64,000 nt of DNA from CAZTBB01 sp964611755 (GTDB lineage Bacteria; Pseudomonadota; Alphaproteobacteria; Micavibrionales; Micavibrionaceae): assembly GCA_964611755.1 (NCBI GenBank), contig CAZTBB010000006.1, positions 1 through 64,000 on the forward strand. The letters run 5' to 3'. The notes under the pieces were generated by a model, which worked only from the letters and a program-made list of their open reading frames with translations, made no database searches and had not been told where the DNA came from. Position numbers and translations under genes: made by a program. Of the stretch, positions 9,110-18,120 are shown in pieces. Numbering within the stretch: the first letter of the stretch is position 1; every line of letters begins with the position of its first letter.

Positions 9110-9529
9110 AATAATTTCCTGAGCATTGATTACAAGTGTATTAGCAAGCCACATTTTTGTTTGAAAAACAAGTGCTTCTGAGGCATTCTAAGAGGCATAT
9201 AAAGTCATTTTTGCGCCTAATGTTTGAAAATTAGATAAAATTTTATTTAATTTTTATTTGGTTTTTATCAAATAAAACCATTTGAAAATTCAAAATTTAT
9301 TTAAAACGAATTTTATTTACTTTTATTTTACATATTAAGTGATAAAATTAACATATAAGGTGATTGTAATAGGGAAGGTAAGTAAAGACTGAAAAGTTTA
9401 CGTATTTGGGAGAGAAATAAGACCAGCAAAAATGGAAGATGGCCCGGGGGATGGGCTTACAAGAGGGATTGGGAAAAAGAAAAATAAGAATAAGAATTGA
9501 TACAGTTTTGTCTCTTATGTCATGTGCTT
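9110..9529. other. AT-rich non-coding region
   Basis: No gene is visible. Bases 9225-9360 are extremely AT-rich with an imperfect inverted repeat around 9257-9276 (GGTTTTTAT ... ATAAAACC) and the 11-mer TTTTACATATT at 9326-9336. A TTGATA at 9497-9502 followed 17 bases later by TCATGT is a weak candidate promoter for the RNA that follows. Confidence 0.5.
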
Positions 9530-9629
9530 AAACCTGTATTGAATATCGATTAGCGACCGGCGTTGCCCCACAATGTTCTCATAAAACGGTCCGAGATATT
9601 TAATACAGGTTTCTTTTTTTGTTTTTTTT
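9530..9629 (+). ncRNA. Candidate rod-shaped small RNA with strong U-tract
   Basis: Bases 9530-9547 pair with 9595-9612 over 18 positions (17 Watson-Crick, one G-U). An asymmetric internal loop (7 and 3 bases) follows, then GACCG/CGGTC (9555-9559 with 9587-9591), closing a 27-base apical loop containing GCCCCACAATG. T-rich sequence begins in the stem end at 9610 and runs to 9629, broken only by C and G. A weak promoter would place the 5' end at about 9530. The shape is like a compact sRNA or a very long terminator; I cannot match it to a known family such as 6S, SRP or tmRNA. Confidence 0.6.
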
Positions 9630-9639
9630 GTTTTAATAG

Positions 9640-9669
9640 AAGGCCGTTTAACAAGAACAGGCCTTTTTT
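9640..9669 (+). promoter_or_regulatory. Terminator-like hairpin abutting a start codon
   Basis: AAGGCC (9640-9645) pairs with GGCCTT (9660-9665) and is followed by T's up to 9669, immediately before the ATG at 9670. The only Shine-Dalgarno-like bases for that gene, AGG at 9659-9661, lie in the 3' arm. The element could act as attenuator or ribosome-site lock. Confidence 0.5.
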
Positions 9670-10335
9670 ATGCGCTTATTTTTACCGCTCTTTATTTTAG
9701 GAATATTATTAACACCACATTCCTCTCTTGCTGAGGAGGGGGGTAAGGCGAAGGATGCCGGTCTTGAGAAGGCCGGCGAGGCGATGGTCCTGAAGGGGCC
9801 TGAGGTGGATTATCTGGAGGAGATGCGCGATCAGATGGATGCGCTCTCAGAGGGGCTCTCGCGCGAGGATAACGCCCATTTTTACGCGATTTATACGGCC
9901 TATAATATGGTTGGCACAGTGGGCATTATCAAAGGTGATGTCAGCAAGGCCGTCAAAGCTTGTGGGCATAATAATATCGATCTCAAGGACCCGATGAAAA
10001 CCCGTCTGGATGGATGGCAAGGCAAGATTGATCCTATTCTGAAAGAGACGAGCGCGTTGATAAGCACAGCCATGAAATCACAAACCTATGCCGAGCCGGA
10101 CGATATTGAGGATATTTTGGATCTGGCCGATAAGGTGCGCAAGCAAACACGTGCCAACCTCAAGCGTGAGCCTGTTACATCGCTTGAAGCATGCCAGAAT
10201 TTGCTCAAGACGATGGATAAAACCGAAAAGGAGCTGGTGGAGTTATTGCGTAATAGCTCTCAAGAGTTTCAGCAACTAGCCGCGCTTTATCAGGCAGAAA
10301 AATCAGATAAAAAAGACGAAAAAACAAAGCCTTAG
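9670..10335 (+). CDS. Exported helical protein of unknown function
   Basis: The 221-residue product starts with a signal peptide (LFLPLFILGILLTPHSSLA, cleavage expected near residue 21) and continues as a mostly helical, charged periplasmic protein ending in a Lys/Asp-rich tail. Two cysteines occur, one in KACGHNN and one in EACQNLL, and might pair in the periplasm. I do not recognise a family. The next gene, a glycosyltransferase, starts 8 bases downstream, so the two are probably cotranscribed and may act in envelope glycan assembly. The start at 9670 is kept because the signal peptide needs it, although the upstream hairpin is unusual. Confidence 0.8.
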   Translation: MRLFLPLFILGILLTPHSSLAEEGGKAKDAGLEKAGEAMVLKGPEVDYLEEMRDQMDALSEGLSREDNAHFYAIYTAYNMVGTVGIIKGDVSKAVKACGHNNIDLKDPMKTRLDGWQGKIDPILKETSALISTAMKSQTYAEPDDIEDILDLADKVRKQTRANLKREPVTSLEACQNLLKTMDKTEKELVELLRNSSQEFQQLAALYQAEKSDKKDEKTKP

Positions 10336-10343
10336 GATTTTTT

Positions 10344-11387
10344 ATGCGGATACTTCATGTCATGGCGGGGGCAAAATTCGGAGGCGCGGAGACCGCCTGT
10401 ATCGATATGTGTATCGCCATGAAAGAGGCCGGGCATGATGTAGCGCTGGCCACGCGCAAAAATCCTCGAAACCAGCGTTTGGTGGATGCCGGCGTAGATG
10501 TGTATACCATGCCTTTTGGCGGCGGGCTTGATTTTTATACCCCCTTAAAGCTGCGGGCGACCATAAAAGCCTTTCAGCCTGACATGGTGCAAACATGGCT
10601 GGCGCGCGCCGCTCAGAAAATCCCCAAATGGAAGGGCAGTGCAGAGGATAAGCCCTACCGTGTGCTCTCGCGCCTCGGGGGTTATTATAAAATCAAATAT
10701 TTTGCCAATACCGATTATTTCGCCACGATCACACCCGATATAAAACGCCACCTTGAAACACTCGGCGTTGGCTCCGATAAAATCCGTCATATTAATAATT
10801 TTGCGGAAACGGAAACCGCGACAGCGCCGATTAACCGTGCTGAGTATAACACCCCGCAAGATGCGCCGCTTTTACTGGGGCTTGGTCGCCTGCACGAGGC
10901 CAAAGCCTTCGATACGCTGATTAAGGCTGTGACTAAAATTCCGGCCGCACATCTCTGGATTGCGGGGGAGGGGCCGGAGCGAGCCAATCTGGAACAGCTG
11001 ATTGATCAGCTTGGGGTGCAAGACCGTATCAAGCTCCTTGGATGGCGCAATGATCGCGCCGCACTGCTGCAAGCCGCTAATATCTGCATGTTTACCTCAC
11101 GTTATGAGCCTTTTGGGACAGTTTTTGTCCAAGCCTGGGCGCAACAATGCCCTGTAATCGTCAGTGATGCCGATGGCCCGCGTCAATTTGTAAAGCATGA
11201 AGAAGACGGCCTTGTCACCAAGCGTGATAATGAACCAGAGATCATAGCCGCGATAGAGCGCCTGATCGCGGAGCCAAAATTCGCCCAAAAACTGGTGAAA
11301 AATGGCCTCAAGCGCTATCAGAATGAATTTACCAAAGACAAATGCGTTGAGAATTACATCGCCTATTATAACGATATTCTCAAATAA
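10344..11387 (+). CDS. Glycosyltransferase family 4
   Basis: A GT-B fold retaining glycosyltransferase of 347 residues. The N-terminal Rossmann domain begins ILHVMAGAKFGGAE, the usual GT4 acceptor-loop form. The C-terminal nucleotide-sugar domain has LGLGRLHEAKAFDTLI, WIAGEGPER, and SRYEPFGTVFVQAWAQQCPV, which contains the E-x7-E type donor-binding motif. It probably adds a hexose to a lipopolysaccharide core or other cell-surface glycan; the sugar is not predictable. An intrinsic terminator follows at 11440. Confidence 0.88.
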   Translation: MRILHVMAGAKFGGAETACIDMCIAMKEAGHDVALATRKNPRNQRLVDAGVDVYTMPFGGGLDFYTPLKLRATIKAFQPDMVQTWLARAAQKIPKWKGSAEDKPYRVLSRLGGYYKIKYFANTDYFATITPDIKRHLETLGVGSDKIRHINNFAETETATAPINRAEYNTPQDAPLLLGLGRLHEAKAFDTLIKAVTKIPAAHLWIAGEGPERANLEQLIDQLGVQDRIKLLGWRNDRAALLQAANICMFTSRYEPFGTVFVQAWAQQCPVIVSDADGPRQFVKHEEDGLVTKRDNEPEIIAAIERLIAEPKFAQKLVKNGLKRYQNEFTKDKCVENYIAYYNDILK

Positions 11388-11439
11388 TATCCCCGTAAAT
11401 AACTGATTTAAAATGATAATCTGAGTTACTCAGTTCGTT

Positions 11440-11476
11440 CCGCCCCAAAGGAGGGGTGGGGGCGGCTTCTTTTTTC
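11440..11476 (+). terminator. Intrinsic terminator after the glycosyltransferase
   Basis: CCGCCCC at 11440-11446 pairs with GGGGCGG at 11459-11465 around a 12-base loop, followed by CTTCTTTTTT. Confidence 0.8.
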
Positions 11477-11779
11477 ATAATGGAAAAAATAGGCGTGCCC
11501 ATTTGGTGCTTATATGTATCCCATTGTAGGATTAAAAACCTAATGTGTCAAGGTTTTTAACCCTTTCTTAAGAGGTGTTAAAAAAGCGTAAACAATTGAT
11601 TTTATTGAATTTTTTGCCTATTTTTTCTTGCAATTTCTGCTGTGTTATGGCAAGATGGGGGCAAAATGGCGTGAAGACTATTTTGACTCTGGCCCAAATA
11701 AAAAATGATCAGGCCATGAGAAATAAGAATAAAAGCAAGTCAAAACAAGAGCTTGCAAATGATATAAGAGGGTATAACT
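11477..11779. other. Leader region of the large acidic protein gene
   Basis: About 300 bases with AT-rich composition and no supported gene. A 75-codon frame from 11575 to 11802 overlaps the downstream start and has no ribosome site, so I treat it as chance. The region presumably contains the promoter and leader of the gene at 11780; no promoter stands out. Confidence 0.4.
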
Positions 11780-14700
11780 GTGGCAGATCCACGTATAGGT
11801 GAAATAAAGCGGGTTTTAAACCGCTACCTCCCGGAGGAAGAGCATTTTGATGTGAGTTCAAATGCGTTCACCGAAGATGAATTTGCACGTTTCCAAAGCT
11901 TGCTGCGCGAACTTCAAAATGTTGATGGGCTTGAGATTTCTGGCCCGCGTGATGGAACATATCAAGCAGGACAAGCGCAAGCCCTTATTGATCATTTAGA
12001 TGCAATATTAGATGCAAGGCCCGATGGCCTTGGAGCTGCTTTAGGCTCTAATAGAAATGCCTTGAGTGCGGGCTTTGGTTCAGAACGTTTAAGAGAGATG
12101 GGCGCCCCTGAGATTTTTGTGGAAAATCCGCAGCTGTTTGTTCAGCTCGTAGACACAGACCTTCCTAGCATTCTTGATGAGCTGGATGGTCTGGCGAATG
12201 ACAATCTTCTAACAACGGAAACACCGGAACAGCGCGAAGTACGTCTTGAAGGCGTGCGCGCTGAGTGGCAAGCACAAGAAGAGCGCATGGCCGCGCTCGA
12301 AGGGTATTTGTTTGATAATGGCCATTTTGCTGTCGAGGTTGAGGTCGAAACCTCGCCAGAATCGCAGGCGCCTGAGGCGGATCCACGCGTGGCGACCTTG
12401 AAGGGGATGCTGAATGAGTATCTTCCTGCGGCTGAGCAAATGAATGTTGCCGCAGAAGCAGGGCAAATATTCTCGGACACGGAATTTGAACAAGGGCGTG
12501 CGCTTATTCAATCATTGCAGGCTATGGCAGGAATTGATCCGGCCGACGGTGTTTATCAGCAGGGGCAAGCCGAAATTATTCAAGAAGCATTGGCCGACAG
12601 TGTAGCCCCTATTCGAGAGATGCTTGATGAGGGCGGTGCTGTGGGGGCGGGGGCTGCACGAATACTTCTACAACGCCGAAATGAAGATAATAATCCTGAC
12701 AATGATATCCCTGAGGTCTTTGCGGAGGATCCACGTAAACTCATTACGTTCGTTGATAGTGATATTGCAGAAATAGGGAGTTTACTGGATTCGTTGACAC
12801 AGGATGGCGTTTTGGCGCCGTATTATGAAGGTGTGCCCACAGTCCAGACCGAATATGTCACCGTTACAGAAGAAGAGCGCCGCAGTGAGTTTGTGCGTGA
12901 GGTGCCAACCACCGCTGAGATTGAAGATCTTCCAGAAGACCAATTAGAGGCAGGTTTGCAGGTGCCGCCGGCAACTCTTGTGGCCATTCACCGCGCCGCC
13001 TCTGAATTTTTGGATGAGGCCGGTATCGATCCGGAGCGCGGCAATGACAATTTCCTGACCCCCGAGCGCGTTGAAGCCTTGCGCGGGACGGAAGGGTTTG
13101 ATGAATTTTATACGATGTTGGAGCCTTTGATCGAGGCGGAGCTCTACACCGATCCGGATCAGGATCGTGAGCATTCCCGCGTGATCGAAGCCGAGCTTGA
13201 GCGCCTGCGCGAGCATATCCATATCGATGGTCAGATTGTGCGTGATAATCAGATCAGTGACGATGAACGCATGATGGCATGGTTGTTGATCAACCTCGCG
13301 GGTGAGAATAGCTTGGGACTTGATTTTGATGTGTCTGCGCTTGCCGAAGCCATGGGCAATCATAGCCAGATTGGAGATAATCCATTCCGTTTCCATGAGA
13401 TGCGTATGGGGGAGCGCCGTCTGTTAGAAATGGTGGGTCAAAGTGATAATCCTGGCTTTGAAAGCAATATGAGTGGCTGGAGCGTCATCTTTACAGGTGT
13501 CAGCCTCTCACAGTTGATGGGGGAGAGCGATGGCGCGGCGCCGACATCCTATGAGGATTTGGCATCCCAAGAACTCTATGATGCCGTTTTACGTGTTTAT
13601 GACCAGGCTGCCGAGGCTCTGGCCGCGGGTCAGGGCACAGATGCGGATGAACTGGTGGCACATTATCTGGATTATGCGCTGGGCACGGATCCGGCCTTTG
13701 CGGAGTTGAATGCGCTTTTGAGCCTGCCATCTTTTGCCAGCCGCAAGGATGACTTGGTGCATCTCATTACTGTTACAGGGCGCGATGGGCTTGATTTGGC
13801 AGGGTTTCAAGAGCGGTTGATGCCGAGCAGCTTTATTGCGGAGTATGGCGGCATGGATAATAGCTCTGTGCGCCAGTATTCGCGCTATCAGCCGGCAAGC
13901 TTTGAGGTGCCGGATGTTGTTCTCGAGACATTGGGTGTTGAAAGACAGGAGCTGTTAGAGGCCTATAGCGGGCGCTCTTATATTGGTGGCCCGCTGGTTA
14001 TGGAGGGCGCGGATGGCGTTACCTATCTGGTGGATGTAGATGTCACGACCGGCATTATGGTGCCCTATACGCTTGATGAGACCAATGATGCCGGTGAGAC
14101 AATGCGCGATGTGTATGATCGCTATACGGAGACCTATGGCACGCCTATGTCATTTGAGGCGCGTGATGAGCTGTATCTGGAATTGCGCGGTTTTGATGTG
14201 TTTAATTTTTATGCGACCGGCGGTGTTGGCGGGGATGATACCTCGCTTGGTTATTATTCATTTGGCCATGCTGGTGGGATCGAGCAAAGTTTGAATGCGC
14301 TTTATTACAGAGCGAGCGGGGATTATCTCAACCGTGAATTGCCGGCGCGTCAAGACAGGCCATTGGCGGAAGTGTTCAACCCACCGAATTTGTCGGTGGA
14401 TGCCCAGCGTGATGTGGCTGCCGATGTGTTGGGCCGTTTGGGTATTCTGGATCGCTTTGCGGCACTTGATGTTGATGTGCTGGATGATCCGGCGCGGCTT
14501 GATGCGCTCAGCTTGCAGTATCGTCAATTGACGGAAAGTGCCGAGAATTCTATGGGATGGCGCGAATTTATGATTACCCGGCAAGATGGGGTGAATTATC
14601 TTGTCTTCGGCCGCGGCCATCAAGAGGTTGTGGTTCTGGAATTGCCTGATGATTATGCCGCGACTGGCCTTTTGCAAGGTCTGCCGCAGGATAGTGTGAA

Positions 14701-15175
14701 TGTTTTGGGTGGCGATGGGCGTTTGCGCCTGACATCGTCTTTACCGGTCTCTCAAGCCTTTGTTGATGCCGTTCAGGATCGCAATGAACGCCTGCGCGAT
14801 GAATTATGGGCCCGTCATCATGTAGAGCATGATCGCACGCCTTTGCATGATGCTTTGGAGCGTTCCGGCGATGTGGTGGTGGTAACGGATCATCAAAATG
14901 AGGATATTGCCGCTTTGCGTGCCGCTTTTAGGCCTGAAGAGGATGAGCTGTTGGTGCAGAACATTAACGGGCGCAGCTATGTTGCACTTTATCTGGATGA
15001 AGGGGATGGCGGCGGCGTGGCTGTATTGGATGTCACGGATAACATCAATGCTGCGACCAATCCGGAGCGGGGTTTGGATCTTTCTGTATACGGGGCCGTA
15101 AGAGAGTTAGAGCCTGTGGCTACAGAGACGCAAAGCCCAGAGATTGCGCATGAGCAAACAATCACCCCGCCATAA
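11780..15175 (+). CDS. Large acidic protein with internal duplication
   Basis: The 1131-residue product starts at GTG 11780, with AGAGGG 7 bases upstream. I recognise no family. It is strongly acidic and has no signal peptide or membrane segment. Residues 3-144 and 201-345 are diverged copies of one domain: each begins DPR-(I/V), has a Leu-rich helix ending YLP, then DG-(T/V)-YQ-x-GQA, then (E)(I/V)F-x-E-(N/D)P and a final D-(T/S)-D-(L/I). A third, weaker copy may start near 395. The C-terminal 550 residues are mixed alpha/beta with Gly-Tyr-Tyr-rich stretches. It could be a structural or delivered protein, but nothing shows this. Confidence 0.8.
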   Translation: MADPRIGEIKRVLNRYLPEEEHFDVSSNAFTEDEFARFQSLLRELQNVDGLEISGPRDGTYQAGQAQALIDHLDAILDARPDGLGAALGSNRNALSAGFGSERLREMGAPEIFVENPQLFVQLVDTDLPSILDELDGLANDNLLTTETPEQREVRLEGVRAEWQAQEERMAALEGYLFDNGHFAVEVEVETSPESQAPEADPRVATLKGMLNEYLPAAEQMNVAAEAGQIFSDTEFEQGRALIQSLQAMAGIDPADGVYQQGQAEIIQEALADSVAPIREMLDEGGAVGAGAARILLQRRNEDNNPDNDIPEVFAEDPRKLITFVDSDIAEIGSLLDSLTQDGVLAPYYEGVPTVQTEYVTVTEEERRSEFVREVPTTAEIEDLPEDQLEAGLQVPPATLVAIHRAASEFLDEAGIDPERGNDNFLTPERVEALRGTEGFDEFYTMLEPLIEAELYTDPDQDREHSRVIEAELERLREHIHIDGQIVRDNQISDDERMMAWLLINLAGENSLGLDFDVSALAEAMGNHSQIGDNPFRFHEMRMGERRLLEMVGQSDNPGFESNMSGWSVIFTGVSLSQLMGESDGAAPTSYEDLASQELYDAVLRVYDQAAEALAAGQGTDADELVAHYLDYALGTDPAFAELNALLSLPSFASRKDDLVHLITVTGRDGLDLAGFQERLMPSSFIAEYGGMDNSSVRQYSRYQPASFEVPDVVLETLGVERQELLEAYSGRSYIGGPLVMEGADGVTYLVDVDVTTGIMVPYTLDETNDAGETMRDVYDRYTETYGTPMSFEARDELYLELRGFDVFNFYATGGVGGDDTSLGYYSFGHAGGIEQSLNALYYRASGDYLNRELPARQDRPLAEVFNPPNLSVDAQRDVAADVLGRLGILDRFAALDVDVLDDPARLDALSLQYRQLTESAENSMGWREFMITRQDGVNYLVFGRGHQEVVVLELPDDYAATGLLQGLPQDSVNVLGGDGRLRLTSSLPVSQAFVDAVQDRNERLRDELWARHHVEHDRTPLHDALERSGDVVVVTDHQNEDIAALRAAFRPEEDELLVQNINGRSYVALYLDEGDGGGVAVLDVTDNINAATNPERGLDLSVYGAVRELEPVATETQSPEIAHEQTITPP

Positions 15176-15231
15176 ACTTTCTTTGAGCGTGATACTTGCT
15201 CTTGGGCACGAATAACCACATATTATTCTCT

Positions 15232-15696
15232 ATGGATCAACACGACCCCACAAACAGCCAAATGCAAAACGATGCGCTTCAAACGCTTGATGAGCAGCAT
15301 AATGAAGAGGCGCCAGCCATTTTTTCCGAGCATTTACACGCCTTCCGTGAGGCCGTGGAGCGTTTGTTCATCATTGGCAATCAAAGCGGCCGGAATCATT
15401 TCAGACAGGATTATTTTGAGGCGGCTTTGTTTATCTTTGGCCCGGCTTTGATGGATTATGATGCGTCAGGCGCGCCTGATTTTGAATTTCGGGAAAAGCT
15501 GGAGCGTCAAGCCGAGGCACGGCGTATAGAGCTGCTGAATATTCTCAAGAATATCAACGATATTTCCGTTCAAAAGGGCGCATTGAATATTGAGTATGTC
15601 CATCAAGTCGTTGATTACGTGGGGTTCAAAACGGCAGAGCTGATTTACGCGGCGCGTGTCATCGAGATGATTAAAAAGCGCGCGCAAAGCACATAA
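15232..15696 (+). CDS. Small helical hypothetical protein
   Basis: The frame is open from a TTG at 15196, but the ATG at 15232 (154 residues) is a more natural start; no strong ribosome site marks either. The protein is soluble and largely helical, with a polar Gln/Asn/Asp-rich N-terminus and a C-terminal half of regular heptad-like helices. No family is recognised. It follows the large acidic protein by 56 bases and could be cotranscribed with it. Confidence 0.6.
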   Translation: MDQHDPTNSQMQNDALQTLDEQHNEEAPAIFSEHLHAFREAVERLFIIGNQSGRNHFRQDYFEAALFIFGPALMDYDASGAPDFEFREKLERQAEARRIELLNILKNINDISVQKGALNIEYVHQVVDYVGFKTAELIYAARVIEMIKKRAQST

Positions 15697-15762
15697 AAGC
15701 ACATACAAAGACGCAACCAACTTTTCCAAAATCATAAAAAATAACAAAAAAGCATTTTTTTA

Positions 15763-15791
15763 TTGACAAAAAATACCTGCTTATGTAAAAC
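15763..15791 (+). promoter_or_regulatory. Sigma-70-type promoter of the first tandem paralogue
   Basis: TTGACA at 15763-15768, a 17-base spacer, then TAAAAC at 15786-15791, overlapping the motif TTATGTAAAA (15781-15790). The layout is nearly the same as upstream of the second paralogue. Confidence 0.65.
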
Positions 15792-15855
15792 CCCTTTAGT
15801 TTCGGAGTAGCCGGGCAAGGCATCTCGCATAAATGATTTTTAAAAGGATAATGTC

Positions 15856-16917
15856 ATGCAAGAGAATGAAAACGAAAATATCGGTGCTTTATACGCAGGC
15901 CAGCTAAGAAAAAAAGAAGATCTTAGCGATATACAGGCAGAAAATCTCGAGGATTTTTGTGCGATCCTGTCCGAGGAAGCACCAGCCGGATCTTTGGATG
16001 ACATCAGAACATTCAAGCGTTATCAAGCTCTATTTGTTGAACAAATCGATTTGAACGATAATTTTTACAATATTCTTGCCGGCTTTAATTTGCTGAAGGC
16101 TGCTTCGGAAAACATCAGCGTTGATGCATTTTTGAGCGTTGTTAAAGCGCATTATGCAAAGGCAGGAAAAACCGCGAAAAAAGAGATTGGCACAGGCCTA
16201 CAGAACATCATTGGTACAAGCTACAGCATTGTAAATGCCAAAGGTGACTCCCTTGGGCTTGCACAGGCCATCATAGAGCATGAGACCTTTAAAAAGGATA
16301 TGCCTGATATTTTGAAAATGGATATTATAAACAACGCGGTGCGCAATCTGGACGGCAAGGAGCGGATTATTTTTGCAAAGCAGGTTATGCAATCCGATTA
16401 TTTCCAGCGTCTTAATAACATTGGCAAGAATGCTTTTGTCGAGAATTGTTTGCTCAGAAGTGATGTTACCGAACAACCAACAATTATTCCCATGAGCGTG
16501 GATCATCTGATTTACCTTATTCCCAACGCCGACGCGCCGTACCCGAATACACCGATTGCCGTCAGTGTGGATTCGCAGGCTGGTGTCACATTTCATTCGT
16601 CAGCATATGGTGCCCGTCAAGCGCGTGATGACAGATCAACACCCGGATCGAAGAAAATTGCAGGCTTGTTTAACAGGCCGGCAACCAAGTTTAACACCCT
16701 GTCCCCAACGGAATTGGTTGCTGTGAATGATGCCCTGGATGATCTCATCGAGAGGCAACAAAGAGGAGAGCTGAATATCAGTCAGGGTTTTGCGGCAAAA
16801 CTGGCCGAAGAGAAAGAGCAAGCTCAAAAGGCCTTGGGTAACAAAGACAAGAAATTCATGCCGAGCAATGATGTAACGCGTGATTTGCCGGCAGCACAAA
16901 TATTGGATGCAGCATAG
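15856..16917 (+). CDS. Hypothetical protein, first member of a tandem paralogue pair
   Basis: A 353-residue soluble, mostly helical protein that I do not recognise. It begins with a charged segment (MQENENENIG), followed by a helical domain. A beta-rich segment near 210-250 (PMSVDHLIYLIPNADAPYPN, then AVSVDSQAGVTFHSSAY) is followed by a C-terminal helical tail. The segment from about 175 to 300 clearly matches the next gene: the shared pattern is V-M-Q-S-x-(Y/F)-F, then P-x-x-x-P-(M/I) and V-x-(S/A)-x-x-G-V-x-F. It has its own promoter, so the pair look like a duplication that included the promoter. Confidence 0.75.
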   Translation: MQENENENIGALYAGQLRKKEDLSDIQAENLEDFCAILSEEAPAGSLDDIRTFKRYQALFVEQIDLNDNFYNILAGFNLLKAASENISVDAFLSVVKAHYAKAGKTAKKEIGTGLQNIIGTSYSIVNAKGDSLGLAQAIIEHETFKKDMPDILKMDIINNAVRNLDGKERIIFAKQVMQSDYFQRLNNIGKNAFVENCLLRSDVTEQPTIIPMSVDHLIYLIPNADAPYPNTPIAVSVDSQAGVTFHSSAYGARQARDDRSTPGSKKIAGLFNRPATKFNTLSPTELVAVNDALDDLIERQQRGELNISQGFAAKLAEEKEQAQKALGNKDKKFMPSNDVTRDLPAAQILDAA

Positions 16918-16957
16918 AGTTACTTGATAATAGCTAGAAGTTAATGGATTGGTTTTA

Positions 16958-16986
16958 TTGACAAAGTTTAAATAATTATGTAAATT
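16958..16986 (+). promoter_or_regulatory. Sigma-70-type promoter of the second tandem paralogue
   Basis: TTGACA at 16958-16963, a 17-base spacer, then TAAATT at 16981-16986, overlapping TTATGTAAAT (16976-16985). Confidence 0.65.
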
Positions 16987-17066
16987 ACTGCCAGATACTA
17001 GCCTTATTCTTTTATTCATGTATAAGGTGACGGATCAAAGTAATAGTGTAATATGAGGAGAGCCGG

Positions 17067-18110
17067 ATGAGCGCCAATATATCAAATACGGATTTAAAAA
17101 ATTACGATATTAACACGATCGACCATACCGATGAGGGGGCGCTTAGGATAGCTGTGGCTTTTGTTGTTGTCGATGATCTGGGGCTTCATGATTACAGCGT
17201 AACAAACAAAGATGTCTTGACGGCTTTGTTTGACCAGTTCGTTGAAAGCGAGAATAACGAAGATTACAACAGGGGTGAGGTTGTTAGAAAATTAATCCGA
17301 AAAGCCCATCCCGATGTCTATCCGGATTTGGTAAGGCATATTATAAAATCACAATGGTTAGAGAATAAAACCGATATTGATCTCCATATTGGATCGCTTT
17401 ACACCAGTATTTTGGCGCACCGCTATACGCTGGATAATAGTGCCAAAACATTCATTCGAGATATTATTGATGATGAGGCATTTTTTTCAGAACTATCCGA
17501 ACGTGTTCAGGTGAGAGTTGTCGTCGCCAGTTTTGTTGCCGAGTCCTATGAGGACAGAATGGCCTATACCGAAAAAGTCATGCAATCCGGGTTTTTCAAA
17601 AACTGGAGCGCAAATACGCAAGCCGATTTTTTTGAAAAAAGCATCGGGCCTTATGATGCCCCAACAGAGCCAGTGGTTTTGCCGATTGGTGATAACCGCG
17701 TGGTTTATATTTCGCCTACCAAAGATATTTTGCCGAATGATACATCTGTGGTTCTTGTGGATGCCGAAGAAGGGGTGATTTTCAAAGGATCGTTTCATGA
17801 TACCAACGCGTACAAAGAGATTGGTGAAAAATATCAAATACCCCTTCTGTCGCGTGTATTCTGGCGTAACACATCAGCTAAACATTTTGAGGGTCTGGAC
17901 GAGCAAGCACGCGCCAATATCGTGGATGTTTTAGGAGAGCTGGTTACGTCAGAGCAGCTAGAATTAAGTGATCCGCTTTTTGATAAGATCCGTGATGAAG
18001 TTAGGGCTATTACCAAGACATATAATGAGGCAAAGGCAAAACCGAACCGGCCACTTGTTTCTAGGTCTAGTGAGCCAAGTGAAGAGCCTTCAGTTGGAGC
18101 GCCTGCTTAA
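17067..18110 (+). CDS. Hypothetical protein, second member of a tandem paralogue pair
   Basis: A 347-residue soluble protein, paralogous to the preceding one over the middle and C-terminal thirds. It shares KVMQSGFFKNW against KQVMQSDYFQRL, the following beta segment with V-(V/I)-Y-(L/I)-(S/I)-P, and the VDAEEGVIFKGSFH strand. The N-terminal 150 residues are helical and more diverged. The C-terminal 30 residues are Ser/Glu/Pro-rich and probably flexible. GAGGAG lies upstream of the ATG. It converges on heme A synthase with 10 bases between stops. No function can be assigned. Confidence 0.75.
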   Translation: MSANISNTDLKNYDINTIDHTDEGALRIAVAFVVVDDLGLHDYSVTNKDVLTALFDQFVESENNEDYNRGEVVRKLIRKAHPDVYPDLVRHIIKSQWLENKTDIDLHIGSLYTSILAHRYTLDNSAKTFIRDIIDDEAFFSELSERVQVRVVVASFVAESYEDRMAYTEKVMQSGFFKNWSANTQADFFEKSIGPYDAPTEPVVLPIGDNRVVYISPTKDILPNDTSVVLVDAEEGVIFKGSFHDTNAYKEIGEKYQIPLLSRVFWRNTSAKHFEGLDEQARANIVDVLGELVTSEQLELSDPLFDKIRDEVRAITKTYNEAKAKPNRPLVSRSSEPSEEPSVGAPA

Positions 18111-18120
18111 CGTTTAACCT

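Noticed and set aside
11575..11802. 75-codon frame before the large acidic protein
   Set aside because: No ribosome site, overlaps the well-supported GTG start at 11780, and its composition looks non-coding.
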